Below, piece by piece: positions 37,641 through 48,200 of a DNA stretch of 64,000 bases. The notes beneath the pieces were generated by a model. That model searched no databases, was not told where the DNA came from, and saw only the letters and a list, made by a program, of their open reading frames with translations. A program made the translations under genes and the position numbers. Each line of letters opens with the position of its first letter. Positions within the stretch are counted from its first letter, which is position 1. The DNA is from Pirellulaceae bacterium (GTDB taxonomy: Bacteria > Planctomycetota > Planctomycetia > Pirellulales > Pirellulaceae): the NCBI GenBank assembly GCA_026004795.1, contig BPJV01000011.1, positions 62,001-126,000 on the forward strand, read 5' to 3'.

Positions 37641-40600
37641 TTGAGTCAGGAAAAGTCACAGGAAAAACGACGTTGGCTTAAACGGATCTTGAGCTTGGGG
37701 GTACCCAACGCGATGTGGCTGGCCCCCGCCTTGCTATCGCCGGTACTATGGTCGGCGCCGCTGGCCCAGCCCGGGCATGGGCAGACGGGAGCCTCGACCC
37801 AATCGGTCGGGGATTCGGTAGCCAAGCCCCACGGGGAACGGGTAACCGCGTGGCTGGATTACGCCGTCAGCGCCAGCGACAACGACAAGGCCGCTACGGC
37901 ATTTGCCCATGCATTGCGTGAGCGACAGCAGTTGCCATCGCGCGATGAGGCGATCGAGAAACGGCTCAAAGAGGTGGAAGCGATCTTGTTGCAGCGCGGT
38001 GTGCGTCGCGAGCAGGTGGTGGCGGCACTGAACAGTTTGCCCGCCGCCACCGTGCAGACGGCGGCAGCCACCCCGGATCAACCAGCAACGGTCGCCAGTG
38101 GCGTGTATGTTCCTGCGGCGGATACGACGAGCAATCAGGCGGCCAGCACCGCCAGCAATCAGGTCGAACCGGCCGCTGCCCGACCAGGCCCGTCGGGAGA
38201 CCAGCTCTACCAGCGTGGACTGGAGCTGTTGGCTCGAGGGAACTCCGAAGCGGCACTGGAGCAATTCAAACAGGCTTGGCAATACGCGGACGAACTCGAT
38301 CCTGCGATTCGTAGTCAGTTGAAAGACAAGCTCAGCGCGATGCAGGCAGCGCGGATGGTATCCACCACGGCGCAACAGCCCGCAGGAAGTCCCTTGACCG
38401 CCGAAGAGCTCGCCACGCGTCAGCGGATGATGGCCGAGGTTACCGGAGAGATCGCCGCTGCCGAGGCGCATCGAGAATCGCAGCCGCAGGTCGTCGCCGA
38501 GCGGCTGCAGACCTTGCGCACACGCGTGTCGCAGGCGAACCTAGACGCCAGCACGCGCAAGCAATTGTTAACCATCGTCGACCGTGCGATTTCAGCGCAT
38601 CAGATCTTCATGACGCAGAACCGCGCGGCCATCGAGCAAAACATGCGCAACAAACAGATTACCGAGCAAATCACGCTGGAACAAGAACAGCGGTACAAGA
38701 TCGATCAGCAGATCGCTTCGCTGGTCGAGACCTACAACGACTTGATGGATAAAGGCGATTTCCTCGCCGCGGAAACGATCGCCAAGCAGGTAGGCGAGCT
38801 GGACCGCAATTCGACCATCGCAGCGCTGTTGATGCAGAACGCTCGTAACGCCCGCCGCATTGGCGAATACGAAGAGATTCGTCGGGCTCGACAGGATATC
38901 TTCATCGACGCGATGAACGATGTGGATCGTGCCGCCTTGGGGGCTGCGGTGACGGACGATCAACCGCTGATCTGGGGTGACGTCCAGCGCTGGGAAGATC
39001 TCTCCCGCCGTCGCCTCAATGCGATTCCGGAGTCGGAACAGGGAATGACTCCTGCCGAACGAGCCATCTGGGAAACCTTGCGGCAGCCAATTCTCGTCGA
39101 TTTCAAGAACCGACCGCTCAATGAAGTCGCCAAAGTGCTTTCCGATATGACGGGAATTCCGATCCATATCGACGAAGCCGCGCTAGCTGCCGAGGGCTAT
39201 ACGTCCGAGATGACGGTCTCGCTCAGCCTGCCCTCGCAGATCAGTCTGCGCAGTGCCTTGAACCTGCTGCTGAACACGCACAACCTGGACTTCCAGGTGC
39301 GCAATGAAGTCCTGGTGATCACCTCGGCCCGCAATACGCAACAAGCCAATGTGACACGGACCTATAGCGTGAAGGATTTGGTGATTCCGATTCCCAATTT
39401 CATCCACGATTATGACAGTGGTATGGGTGGCGCGATTCGTCACTCCTACGAAATCGCCAGTCGCGGATTGGTCGCTAGCACCTCACCACCACCAGGATTG
39501 GCAGGCAACGTGCAATTGGCCTCGGCCACCTTGGACCCACAGGCAGGCGTCCTGGGGCAGTTGAACAATGGTTTGCCCGGTAACTTGCCTGGCCAATTGG
39601 GCGGCCTGGCGGGCCTGGGCGGCCTGGGCAGCAGCGGTCCGGTCATGGGCAGCGGAATGCTCGGCGGCGGCATGGGCACGATGGGCCCCGCGCCCATCGG
39701 TGGCGGTGCTGCCATGGCCGACTTCGACACGCTGATGACGCTCATTACCCAGACCATCGATCCAGACTCCTGGTTGGCCAACGGAGGGACCAGCACGATT
39801 CTGCCCTATCCGTCGAACCTGTCGATCGTGGTCAGTGCTCCCCAGACGACCCACGAGAAGATCGCCGACCTACTGGAATCCCTGCGACGTCTGCAAGACC
39901 TGCAGGTGACCATCGAAGTGAAGTTCATTACCCTGACGGACAACTTTTTCGAGCGAATCGGGGTCGATTTCGATCTGCGGATCGACGACAACGTGCGTCA
40001 ACTTCCTGAAGACGATCAGGGCCCCTCCACGGTGGTGGGTATCGGACAGGCCTTCGATCCGGCCTCGCCCATTCCCTTCACGCCAGACTTCGATATCGGC
40101 CTGAGCCAGGATAGCTTCACCAGTGCGATTCCGGCCTTCGGTGGATTCGACGCCGCTACGGGCGCCAGCATCGGGTTCGCGATCCTCAGCGATCTGGAGA
40201 TGTTCTTCTTCATGAATGCTGCCCAGGGCGACCAGCGCACGCAAGTGTTGCAGGCCCCGCGGGTGACGATGTTCGATGGGCAATTCGCCTCGATCAATGA
40301 CACGGTGTCGCGTCCGTTCGTCACCAGCCTCATTCCGGTCGTCGGCGACTTCGCCGTAGCCCAGCAGCCGGTGATCACGGTCCTCAACGAAGGAACCATC
40401 CTCAATGTGCAGGCCACGGTATCGCAGGACAAACGCTTCGTGCGTCTGACGCTCAATCCCACGTTTACGCAAATCGAGCGCGTGGATACGTTCACCTTCG
40501 AAGGAAGCGAAACCACGCGATCGACTTCGCAAACCGACGGAACCAACATTCTCGATCCGGCCGGTATCATCAACAGCCAGAATGAGGATGAAGAGGTGGT

Positions 40601-40880
40601 CCGTCAAGGAACGACGGTTCAGCAGCCCAGCTTCGCCACCACGAGCATCTCCACGACCGTCAGCGTTCCCGACGGCGGGACCATCCTGCTCGGTGGCATC
40701 AAGCGGATGCGGGAAGGGCGGCTGGAACGCGGAGTACCGATTCTCAGCAAGATTCCCTACCTGAACCGACTGTTCAAAAACACGTCGATCGGTCGAGAAA
40801 CTAGCACCTTCATGATGACCGTCACCCCACGGATCATCATCCAAGAGGAAGAAGAAGAAAAGTATGGTGTCGCTCCGTAA
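37641..40880 (+). CDS. Secretin-family outer-membrane protein (type II/III secretion-like)
   Basis: A 1079-residue protein that should form an outer-membrane ring channel. The N-terminus has a signal segment (VPNAMWLAPALLSPVLWSAPLAQ) and about 480 residues of TPR-like and coiled-coil helices. A secretin/TonB short N-domain follows (ILVDFKNRPLNEVAKVLSDMTGIPIHIDEAAL...), then a Gly/Leu/Met-rich linker. The secretin core ends with TTVSVPDGGTILLGGIKRMREGRLERGVPILSKIPYLNRLF and an acidic EEEEEE-like tail. The start is TTG 37641 with an AAGGAGAG site six bases upstream. No GspE, GspF, pilin-processing or ATPase gene is nearby, so it is a stand-alone locus. A terminator follows the gene. Confidence 0.92.
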   Translation: MSQEKSQEKRRWLKRILSLGVPNAMWLAPALLSPVLWSAPLAQPGHGQTGASTQSVGDSVAKPHGERVTAWLDYAVSASDNDKAATAFAHALRERQQLPSRDEAIEKRLKEVEAILLQRGVRREQVVAALNSLPAATVQTAAATPDQPATVASGVYVPAADTTSNQAASTASNQVEPAAARPGPSGDQLYQRGLELLARGNSEAALEQFKQAWQYADELDPAIRSQLKDKLSAMQAARMVSTTAQQPAGSPLTAEELATRQRMMAEVTGEIAAAEAHRESQPQVVAERLQTLRTRVSQANLDASTRKQLLTIVDRAISAHQIFMTQNRAAIEQNMRNKQITEQITLEQEQRYKIDQQIASLVETYNDLMDKGDFLAAETIAKQVGELDRNSTIAALLMQNARNARRIGEYEEIRRARQDIFIDAMNDVDRAALGAAVTDDQPLIWGDVQRWEDLSRRRLNAIPESEQGMTPAERAIWETLRQPILVDFKNRPLNEVAKVLSDMTGIPIHIDEAALAAEGYTSEMTVSLSLPSQISLRSALNLLLNTHNLDFQVRNEVLVITSARNTQQANVTRTYSVKDLVIPIPNFIHDYDSGMGGAIRHSYEIASRGLVASTSPPPGLAGNVQLASATLDPQAGVLGQLNNGLPGNLPGQLGGLAGLGGLGSSGPVMGSGMLGGGMGTMGPAPIGGGAAMADFDTLMTLITQTIDPDSWLANGGTSTILPYPSNLSIVVSAPQTTHEKIADLLESLRRLQDLQVTIEVKFITLTDNFFERIGVDFDLRIDDNVRQLPEDDQGPSTVVGIGQAFDPASPIPFTPDFDIGLSQDSFTSAIPAFGGFDAATGASIGFAILSDLEMFFFMNAAQGDQRTQVLQAPRVTMFDGQFASINDTVSRPFVTSLIPVVGDFAVAQQPVITVLNEGTILNVQATVSQDKRFVRLTLNPTFTQIERVDTFTFEGSETTRSTSQTDGTNILDPAGIINSQNEDEEVVRQGTTVQQPSFATTSISTTVSVPDGGTILLGGIKRMREGRLERGVPILSKIPYLNRLFKNTSIGRETSTFMMTVTPRIIIQEEEEEKYGVAP

Positions 40881-40920
40881 CGGAGTCGATCACCCCACGC
40901 ATGCTCGGATCTCCGCGAGA

Positions 40921-40958
40921 AGCCCAGGTGGTACCACGTGCCACATGGGCTTTTTTTC
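40921..40958 (+). terminator. Rho-independent terminator of the secretin gene
   Basis: AGCCCAGGTGG pairs with CCACATGGGCT with one mismatch, around a nine-base loop, followed by seven T residues. It starts 40 bases after the stop codon. Confidence 0.85.
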
Positions 40959-41089
40959 GTTAAATCCGCGTTGTCTTCATCCCCGGAGTAACTCCATAAT
41001 GGGCGGAGAGTAGTGAGGATGAGAAAAGGTTGCGCCCGGCGGTATGGTAGTTCGTTCCGGCCCACCGTTGCTCGCCGGGCCCCTAGGGA

Positions 41090-42295
41090 GTGGGGAGCAT
41101 GGAAGCGATTCTCGACGACGACAAGTTCAGCGGCTTTGGTCCCGACGAATTGCTGCCGCGCCGCCAAGCCGATCTGAACCGTGTGGCCGCCGATACTCCT
41201 GGTCAGTTGCGCGAACTGGTCCGCTCCGCCGCCCCCCGCTGCCCTGGCGTCTACGGAATGCTCGATGCGACCGGGCAGCTGATCTATGTGGGCAAGTCGA
41301 AGGCGCTGCGCAATCGATTGATCAGCTACTTTTTGCCCAGCAACGAGGAAGACAAATCGGGGCGCATCGTACAATCCACCGTGGCCATCGTGTGGGAAGA
41401 GCAACCAAGCGAATTCGCCGCCCTGTTGCGCGAACAACACCTCATCCGTACCTTTCAGCCGCGGTTCAACGTCCAAGGAATCACCCGGCGGAGGCAACCG
41501 GTCTACATCTGCTTGGGGCGCAAGCCGGCCGAACAGTTCTACACCTCACGGAAGCATGAGCCGACGGCGCTGAGCTGTGTCGGACCGCTTGCTGGTGCAG
41601 GCAAAGCGGCCCGTGCCGTCGAGGTGCTCAACCGGTTGTACCACCTGCGCGACTGCAGCAATTCCCAACCGTGCGGCTTCGCCGAACAGCTCCAACTGTT
41701 CGATCTGCAGCTACGTCCGGGGTGCATCCGTCACGAAATCGGCACCTGCCTGGGACCGTGCATCTCCGCCTGCACGCGCCGTGAGTATCAAGCTCAAGTC
41801 GAAGCGGCACAACGCTTTCTCTCTGCTGCCGACCCCTGGCCGGTCGTCGAACTTCGCCAGCGGCTGGGACAAGCAATCGAGCGGTTGCAATTCGAACAGG
41901 CCGCCTCCCTGCGGGAGGATTGGTTGGCGGTCGGTTGGCTGCAAAGAAAACTTGAGGAGCTCGAGGACGCTCGCCTCCGGTACACCTTCATCTACGAGCT
42001 GGACCCTCGCCGGGAGACGACCGCCCGTCCCCGTGCCCCCGTGTTCTGGTACCTCATTCGTCATGGATGCGTGGAAGCGTGCGTGCCCAAACCACGCAGT
42101 GCCCATCGACGCGCCGGCCTGCTCGAATCGATCCACCGCTGGTTGTCCGGATCGGCCAACGTGCCCTTCCCGGTGCGACACCGCCCGGAAACGCTGCCGC
42201 TGGTGGCCAGTTGGTTCCGCAATCGCCGCCAGGAACTGGCGCACACCCTGACGCTCGATGGCCCCGTCGATCCGGCTCGGGCCGCCGTTCCGTAG
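41090..42295 (+). CDS. UvrC N-terminal-half-like GIY-YIG nuclease
   Basis: A 401-residue protein matching the N-terminal half of UvrC. The GIY-YIG nuclease domain spans about 50-135 (PRCPGVYGMLDATGQLIYVGKSKALRNRLISYF). The Cys-rich segment HLRDCSNSQPC...RPGCIRHEIGTCLGPCISACT follows the iron-sulfur cysteine pattern of UvrC. A UVR-like motif lies near 265-290 (LGQAIERLQFEQAASLREDW). The C-terminal RNase H-like endonuclease and helix-hairpin-helix domains of full UvrC are absent, as in the E. coli Cho protein, which makes a single 3' incision during nucleotide excision repair. A role as an accessory repair nuclease is inferred. ATG 41099 is an alternative start. Confidence 0.88.
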   Translation: MGSMEAILDDDKFSGFGPDELLPRRQADLNRVAADTPGQLRELVRSAAPRCPGVYGMLDATGQLIYVGKSKALRNRLISYFLPSNEEDKSGRIVQSTVAIVWEEQPSEFAALLREQHLIRTFQPRFNVQGITRRRQPVYICLGRKPAEQFYTSRKHEPTALSCVGPLAGAGKAARAVEVLNRLYHLRDCSNSQPCGFAEQLQLFDLQLRPGCIRHEIGTCLGPCISACTRREYQAQVEAAQRFLSAADPWPVVELRQRLGQAIERLQFEQAASLREDWLAVGWLQRKLEELEDARLRYTFIYELDPRRETTARPRAPVFWYLIRHGCVEACVPKPRSAHRRAGLLESIHRWLSGSANVPFPVRHRPETLPLVASWFRNRRQELAHTLTLDGPVDPARAAVP

Positions 42296-42520
42296 AATCC
42301 GCCCACCACGTCCATTCCGCCATCGATTTCCTGCCGGGTTGACGAAAGCTCCCATCTACTTTGTGGTCGATACCCTGCCGCTGCCGATGATCAGGTCATA
42401 GTGCGATATCATTCTGCCCCCACAAGTGGACGAAGGCCGCGTGCCGTCCACCCAGGCGAGAAGACGGAACCGCGCCGCACGTCCCCACGGCCGGGCTCAT
42501 CGAGGAGGGAATCGACTGCC

Positions 42521-45181
42521 ATGGTTTATCGGCAAACAGACGTTCGTGGACGGTGGGCCGTGATGGTCATCGCCTGCTGTCTGACCTTGGTATCGCTCGC
42601 CATGGAAAAGGACATCCGTATGATGTCCCGTCCGAGGGAGGGGCTGGCCATGATGGTCGAGCAACTGCTCGGCAGCTTCTCTCCCACCTCGATGGCTCCC
42701 GTCCCCTCGTTCGCCGGCGCAGAAGATGAAGCAGCCGCTGGCCGGGGACAGGCAGCCGCAGCCCCTACTACTGGTATCCCTGCCCTCCATCGTCCGATTC
42801 AACCCCCACATCGACAGCATCGATTGATGCCTCCCCCGCAACCGCTGGCATCGGTCTGTCTGACCGCTCCCCAAGGTCAATCGTTGACTCCCTTGCCGTT
42901 GCATGGTTCGGCAGCAACAGCTAGTCGGTTGATGGCCATGCTCGACAGCGCCTTGGACCAGCCAACCCACGCGGTGTCGCACCGCGTTACCGCGGTGGAG
43001 CTTCCGCCCTCTGCCGTGACGGCGCCACGGCAAGCACGCATGCCCCTCTGGCCCGACCCTCCGGCTGCCTCGCAACCCCGCCTGCCAGAACCGGTCGGTC
43101 TGCTGGCCCTGCTCGACCAACTGGCCGCGCGTCTGGAGCAGCTGCCCTCCCGTCCGCACATGGTCGTGGCTGAGGGCGCTCCCGTAATCACCGTACCGCT
43201 ATTCGAGGTGGAGCAGTGGTATCGCCTGGTGTCGGCCGATCTGCACCGGCTGATCTACGAACAGGGGTTGGAGCACACCGCGGCCTCCCAGACGCTCGCC
43301 CAGTTGGAGCAGCGCAGCCACGAAGCCCAACAGATCGCCGACGCGTTGCCACAGGAAGATCTGGCCGTGCAACTGCATGTGGTGCGCCACGCGCTGCATC
43401 GCCATTTGGCCCTGTGGAAGGCGGTTCAAGCATGCTTGGACAATACGTCCGTTGGCATGGTCATCGTTCGTGATGTGCATCATGTGCGTGGACAACTGCG
43501 CGACGCCATCGACCAACTGCGGACCGAATTGGGCGACTCCCCCTCCGGCTTGGCATGGCAACAGTTCTTGCTTTTGCCAGAACTGATGCGGTGGTGCGAC
43601 CGCGGGGATTGGCAACAGGGGGCCGAGTTGGCGACCGAGGCGCTGTCGCGATACAACGATCCATCCCTTTCCGCCGCCCAACGAAAATTCCTGGCTCGCA
43701 ACTCGCTGCAGTTGTTCCAGTCCCAGTTGTTGGCTATGGGGTCGGAAACGATCGACCTGCGTCAATTGTTGCGCGAGGTGGAAGAACTGGAAACCGATTC
43801 GATCAGCCGCGCCCGCTTCGACGTGGCCCAAAAACAACAGGTGCTGCGCTCATCGCCGCACCACGCGCATCGGGAACTGGCTCAAACCATCGATACCTAT
43901 TACCGCAATGCCAATTTGCGTGTCGCGTTGTCGGGCGAATTCTTAGAACGGTTCTTGCCTGAACCCAGTGAAGAAGCGCGACCGGTGCGACGCAACATCT
44001 TGGGCGCTGAAACCAGTGGCAGAAGTATCGTCCGGACCGAACTCGGGCTCCAACTGATTCCGGATCAAACGGCATGGAATGTCGGCTTGTTCGTGCGCGG
44101 CAAGATCAATGCCGATACGCACTCGAGCAAAGGCCCGGCAGTCTTTTTCAACACATCGCATGCGGATGTGGAAAGCATCCGGTATTTGCGACTGAGTCCG
44201 GAAGGATACGAAGTCACCTCGCAACCGGCGCGGGTGGCCAGTCGCGATTACCTGCGCGGGCTGCGGACCGACTTCGATGGTTTGCCTCTCCTCGGCGACC
44301 TGGTGCGGACGATCGCCCGGGAACAATTCGATCAGCGGCGAGGCGTGGCCAAGCGTCTTACCCAAAGGTTGATCGCCCGGGAAACCGACGCGGAACTCGA
44401 TGCGCGTCTCAGCGAAACCCTCAGTTCCGTCGAGCAGCGATTCGAGGAGAAGGTGCTCGGACCGCTGGAACGTTTGCAACTCTACCCCACCATCGTCGAC
44501 ATGCACACGACGGAAGACCGTTTGGCCGTGCGTTATCGGATCGCCGACGAGTCGCAGATGGCTTCGTTTTCGCCCCGCCCCCGCGCTCCGGCCGACGCCT
44601 TGGTGAGCTTGCAATTGCATGAATCGGCATTCAACAACGCCATCGATCGACTGGGCTTGGGAAGGCGCGACTGGACGCTACCTGAACTGTACGCCCATTT
44701 GGGCAATACGCTCACGGGCCGACCATGGCGTGTGCCGGAAGACGTGCCGCACGACTTGACGCTCCGCTTCGCTCCCACTCGACCGATTACGATTCAAATC
44801 GTGGATAACAAACTGCGATTGACGTTGCGGATCGCGGAGCTGAGCCAACCCGGAAAGTTGCACATCGAGCGATTCGTGGTCACCAGCAGCTATGTACCTG
44901 TTGCCAACGGACTGAGTGCAGAGTTGGTCAGGGATGGCGTGATCGAGATCCTCTCCCGCCGCGATCGGCTGGCGCTGCGATTTATTTTCGCCAAAGTGTT
45001 CGTCTCTCGCCCCGAGATCCCGTTGATCAATCCGGCCTGGCAGCAAGACCCGCGGGCCGAGGGATTGGCGGTGTCTCAACTGGAACTTCGCGACGGTTGG
45101 TTTGCCTTGGCCGTCTCTCCCGATACGTCGCCGGAAGCAGCGAGGGTAGCGGAACGCTCCAGACAACTTCTTGCGCAATAG
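42521..45181 (+). CDS. Large exported or membrane-anchored protein of unknown function
   Basis: An 886-residue product. A hydrophobic segment at about 13-30 (AVMVIACCLTLVSLAME) suggests a signal anchor or signal peptide. Residues about 45-220 are Pro/Ala/Gln-rich and probably disordered. The rest mixes helical stretches (for example QTLAQLEQRSHEAQQIADALPQ) with a beta-rich C-terminal half containing conserved-looking segments LRGLRTDFDGLPLLGDLVRTIAREQ and LTLRFAPTRPITIQIVDNKLRLTLRI. No known domain is recognised. The frame is open from 42401, but ATG 42521 follows GAGGAGGG and places the hydrophobic segment at the N-terminus. The PSD1 gene downstream is convergent, 48 bases away. Confidence 0.8.
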   Translation: MVYRQTDVRGRWAVMVIACCLTLVSLAMEKDIRMMSRPREGLAMMVEQLLGSFSPTSMAPVPSFAGAEDEAAAGRGQAAAAPTTGIPALHRPIQPPHRQHRLMPPPQPLASVCLTAPQGQSLTPLPLHGSAATASRLMAMLDSALDQPTHAVSHRVTAVELPPSAVTAPRQARMPLWPDPPAASQPRLPEPVGLLALLDQLAARLEQLPSRPHMVVAEGAPVITVPLFEVEQWYRLVSADLHRLIYEQGLEHTAASQTLAQLEQRSHEAQQIADALPQEDLAVQLHVVRHALHRHLALWKAVQACLDNTSVGMVIVRDVHHVRGQLRDAIDQLRTELGDSPSGLAWQQFLLLPELMRWCDRGDWQQGAELATEALSRYNDPSLSAAQRKFLARNSLQLFQSQLLAMGSETIDLRQLLREVEELETDSISRARFDVAQKQQVLRSSPHHAHRELAQTIDTYYRNANLRVALSGEFLERFLPEPSEEARPVRRNILGAETSGRSIVRTELGLQLIPDQTAWNVGLFVRGKINADTHSSKGPAVFFNTSHADVESIRYLRLSPEGYEVTSQPARVASRDYLRGLRTDFDGLPLLGDLVRTIAREQFDQRRGVAKRLTQRLIARETDAELDARLSETLSSVEQRFEEKVLGPLERLQLYPTIVDMHTTEDRLAVRYRIADESQMASFSPRPRAPADALVSLQLHESAFNNAIDRLGLGRRDWTLPELYAHLGNTLTGRPWRVPEDVPHDLTLRFAPTRPITIQIVDNKLRLTLRIAELSQPGKLHIERFVVTSSYVPVANGLSAELVRDGVIEILSRRDRLALRFIFAKVFVSRPEIPLINPAWQQDPRAEGLAVSQLELRDGWFALAVSPDTSPEAARVAERSRQLLAQ

Positions 45182-45229
45182 CCGCTGTGTCGAGCACCCG
45201 GTCCGCGGCGACCAAAGCGACGAACCGTT

Positions 45230-48200
45230 TTAGCGGCGGAGCGCTTCATCCAACGCCCAGGCCGCCCGCCACACTAGCGCCCAAGCGGCCAGCTGGGGGT
45301 GCCGCCGCGAATCCAATTGCTGATCGAACTGCTCCTGCAGGCTGGGAGGCAAGATGGCCAACACGGCCGCTGCCTCCTGGCCATGCTCGGCATAATATCG
45401 CTGAGCCGCAGCATAGAGGGAGCGCAATTGGTCGACTTCGTCGGCCTGTGGCTGGCGCGTCAGCACCCGCCGTAGGACCTGCCGCAGTTGTTCGTCGGTC
45501 GGCTCGTCCCCCTCGCCACGGCGCCCACCCCCTGGCGGTTGTTCCTGCCAGTGTTGGTGCAGCGCGGCCACCACTGCCAATTCGGTCACCATCACGTCGT
45601 TCAATAAGGACAACGCTTGCAGCGGCGTATTGCTCTGCACCCGGCGCACGGTGCACGATTCGCCGCTGGGCGCATCGAAGGAGCTGAAAAAGGCGAAGGG
45701 AGCAGTGCGTTTTTTGTAGGTGTAGATGCTTCGTCGAAAACGATCTCCCCCTTGGCTCGCCACCCACTGGGGGCTGCCGTAGGCGACCTCGGAGATTCCC
45801 GGTTGTTGAGGAGGTCGCACCGGCGGCCCACCGAATCGGCGATCCACACAGCCGGCGCAGGTCAACATCGCGTCACGAATCTGCTCGGCGGACAACCTCC
45901 GGTAAGGCATGCTGCTGAGCAATCGGTTGGACGGATCGACCCGCTGGGCCATGGGGGAACGACGAACGTCCAAGCGGTAAACGCGACTGGTGACGATCAG
46001 GCGATGGAGCCTCTTCATCGACCATCCGTCTCTGTGCATCCAGTGCATGGCCAACCAGTCGAGCAGCTCGGGGTGGGTTGGCGCATCTCCCTGCAAACCA
46101 AAATCTTCCAGCGTGCGCACCAGCCCCTCGCCGAAAAAGTCCGCCCACGCACGATTGACCACAACCCGCGCCGTCAAGGGATGGCGGGAGTCGACCAACC
46201 AGCGAGCCAAGCCAAGCCGGTTTTTCGGCCACTGCGGATCCCAGGGATTCAGTATCTCGGGCGTTGCCGGCTCGACCTCTTCCCGAGGTTGCAAGTACTC
46301 TCCGCGATGATGACGAAAGGTCGGTCGACGATGCCCCTCCGGCCATTCGACCATAACCAGCGTCGTCGTGGCCGGGGGGCGTCGGCGAAGCTGACGAAGG
46401 CGATCGTTGTGCGGCTGCAACTGAGGGGCCTGGAGCAGGAACTGCTCCAGGAGAATTGCCCATTGGCGGTCACTGAGCGTCTCGGGCGCAACCAACAAAG
46501 CCTGTTCCACCTCGTCAGGATAAGCCCGTGCCTGGACAGTCTGCTCCGTGTCGCTGAAACTCAACCGAAATCGCCCCAGCGAGCTAGCAAAATGACGCCC
46601 GAAGACCATGTGCACCTGCAAGGCTTTCCCCGCCGGGATGGGGGAGGCAAGAAGATACACCGCCACGTGCCGCTCTCCCTGCCGCCCATGCACGGACCAT
46701 CCCGTTTGCACATCCCCATCGATGGTAAGGGCCGCCGATACCGGATGGTTGCCGAAGCGGTTGGCTGCGAAGGACTCGTGGGCCGCCTGGATGGGCACCG
46801 GCTCGCCATCGGCCTGCAACTGGAACTCGGTCAAAAAGAAATCCCCCAACGTCCCTTCGTAGTAGGTCGATCCCGGCCCGCGGGCCGGCAATCGCTCGTC
46901 TGGCAACGCTTCCAGGCGAATCGCACGTACCGGGCGATCGACCGGGGCGAAGTCCACGTAGTAATCGTCGCGTTTGGCCGTATCCCCCGAGGCAAAGATC
47001 GACGCATCGGATTGAATGGTCAGGATCGGTAAGGAACTTCGCGCCGCGACCGGACGCAACACCTCCCAAGCGACCGTTCCTTGCCGCTGCAACTCCAACC
47101 ACTTGGTAAAAGCGGTCCACAAAGCCCGCCGCTGCTCAGGAGGTAGAGCCAACAGGCTCTTGGCTAATTGCTCTCTCCCGGCTGCTCGCAACGATTCGTA
47201 AAAGCCAGCCGCTGGTTCCTCACTGGCGTCCCCCCTGGCGGAACGCGCCGGGGCTTGCTCTTGGCCGGACTCCCGGCTTCCAGTCTCGGGCCAATGAGCC
47301 GGCAACTCGGCCAGCAGGCGATCGGCTTCCCGCCGATTGGCCTCCCACCGCTGGCGCCACGCGTCATCGATCAATTCCAACTGTCGCTGATCGGTGTTGT
47401 TCATCAGCGCCATCAGTTGGTAGTACTCCGTGTGCGTGATCGGATCGAACTTGTGAGTATGGCATTGGGCACAGCCGATCGTGAGCCCCAACCACACGGC
47501 ACCCGTCGTGGCCACGCGATCGGTCATGGCATGAAAGCGGAATTCCAGCGGGTCGATCCCGCCCTCTTCGTTGAGCATCGTATTGCAGTGAAAGCCGGTG
47601 GCGACGCGCTGTCGAAGCGTAGCGTCGGGAAGCAGATCGCCGGCGAGCTGTTCGATGGTGAACTGGTCGAACGGCAAGTCTTCATTGAGAACATCGATTA
47701 CCCAATCGCGATACGGCCATATCGATCGATCGCGGTCTTTTTCGTAGCCGTTGGTGTCGGCATAACGCGCCAGGTCCAGCCACCGCTGGCCCCATCTCTC
47801 TCCATAATGGGGTGAGGCCATCAACCGATCCACCAGCCGACCAAGGGCTTCCTCGTCGATCTCTCCTGCGGGAGATACCAACTCAGCGGTCCATCGCTCG
47901 ACCTCGGCAAGCGTGGGAGGCAGGCCCAGGAGGTCGAAGTATAAACGTCGCAACAGGGCAGCAGGCGATGCATCCGCGGCTGGTTCAATGCCCGCCTCCT
48001 CCAGCTTGCTCAGCACAAAACGATCCACGGGAGTGCGGCACCACGCGGCGCGGTGCACGGCGGGGACCTCCGGCCAGCGTGGAGGGACGAACGCCCAGTG
48101 TTGGCGCCACTGGGCGCCGTGGACAATCCAGCGGCGCACCACTTCGATCTGCTCTTTGCTCAACGGTTTGTTGGCATGACGGGGCGGCATGCGGGAGTCA

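Noticed and set aside
45617-47032. 471-codon plus frame opposite the PSD1 gene
   Set aside because: Antisense to conserved DUF1549/DUF1553 coding sequence with no ribosome site or motif.
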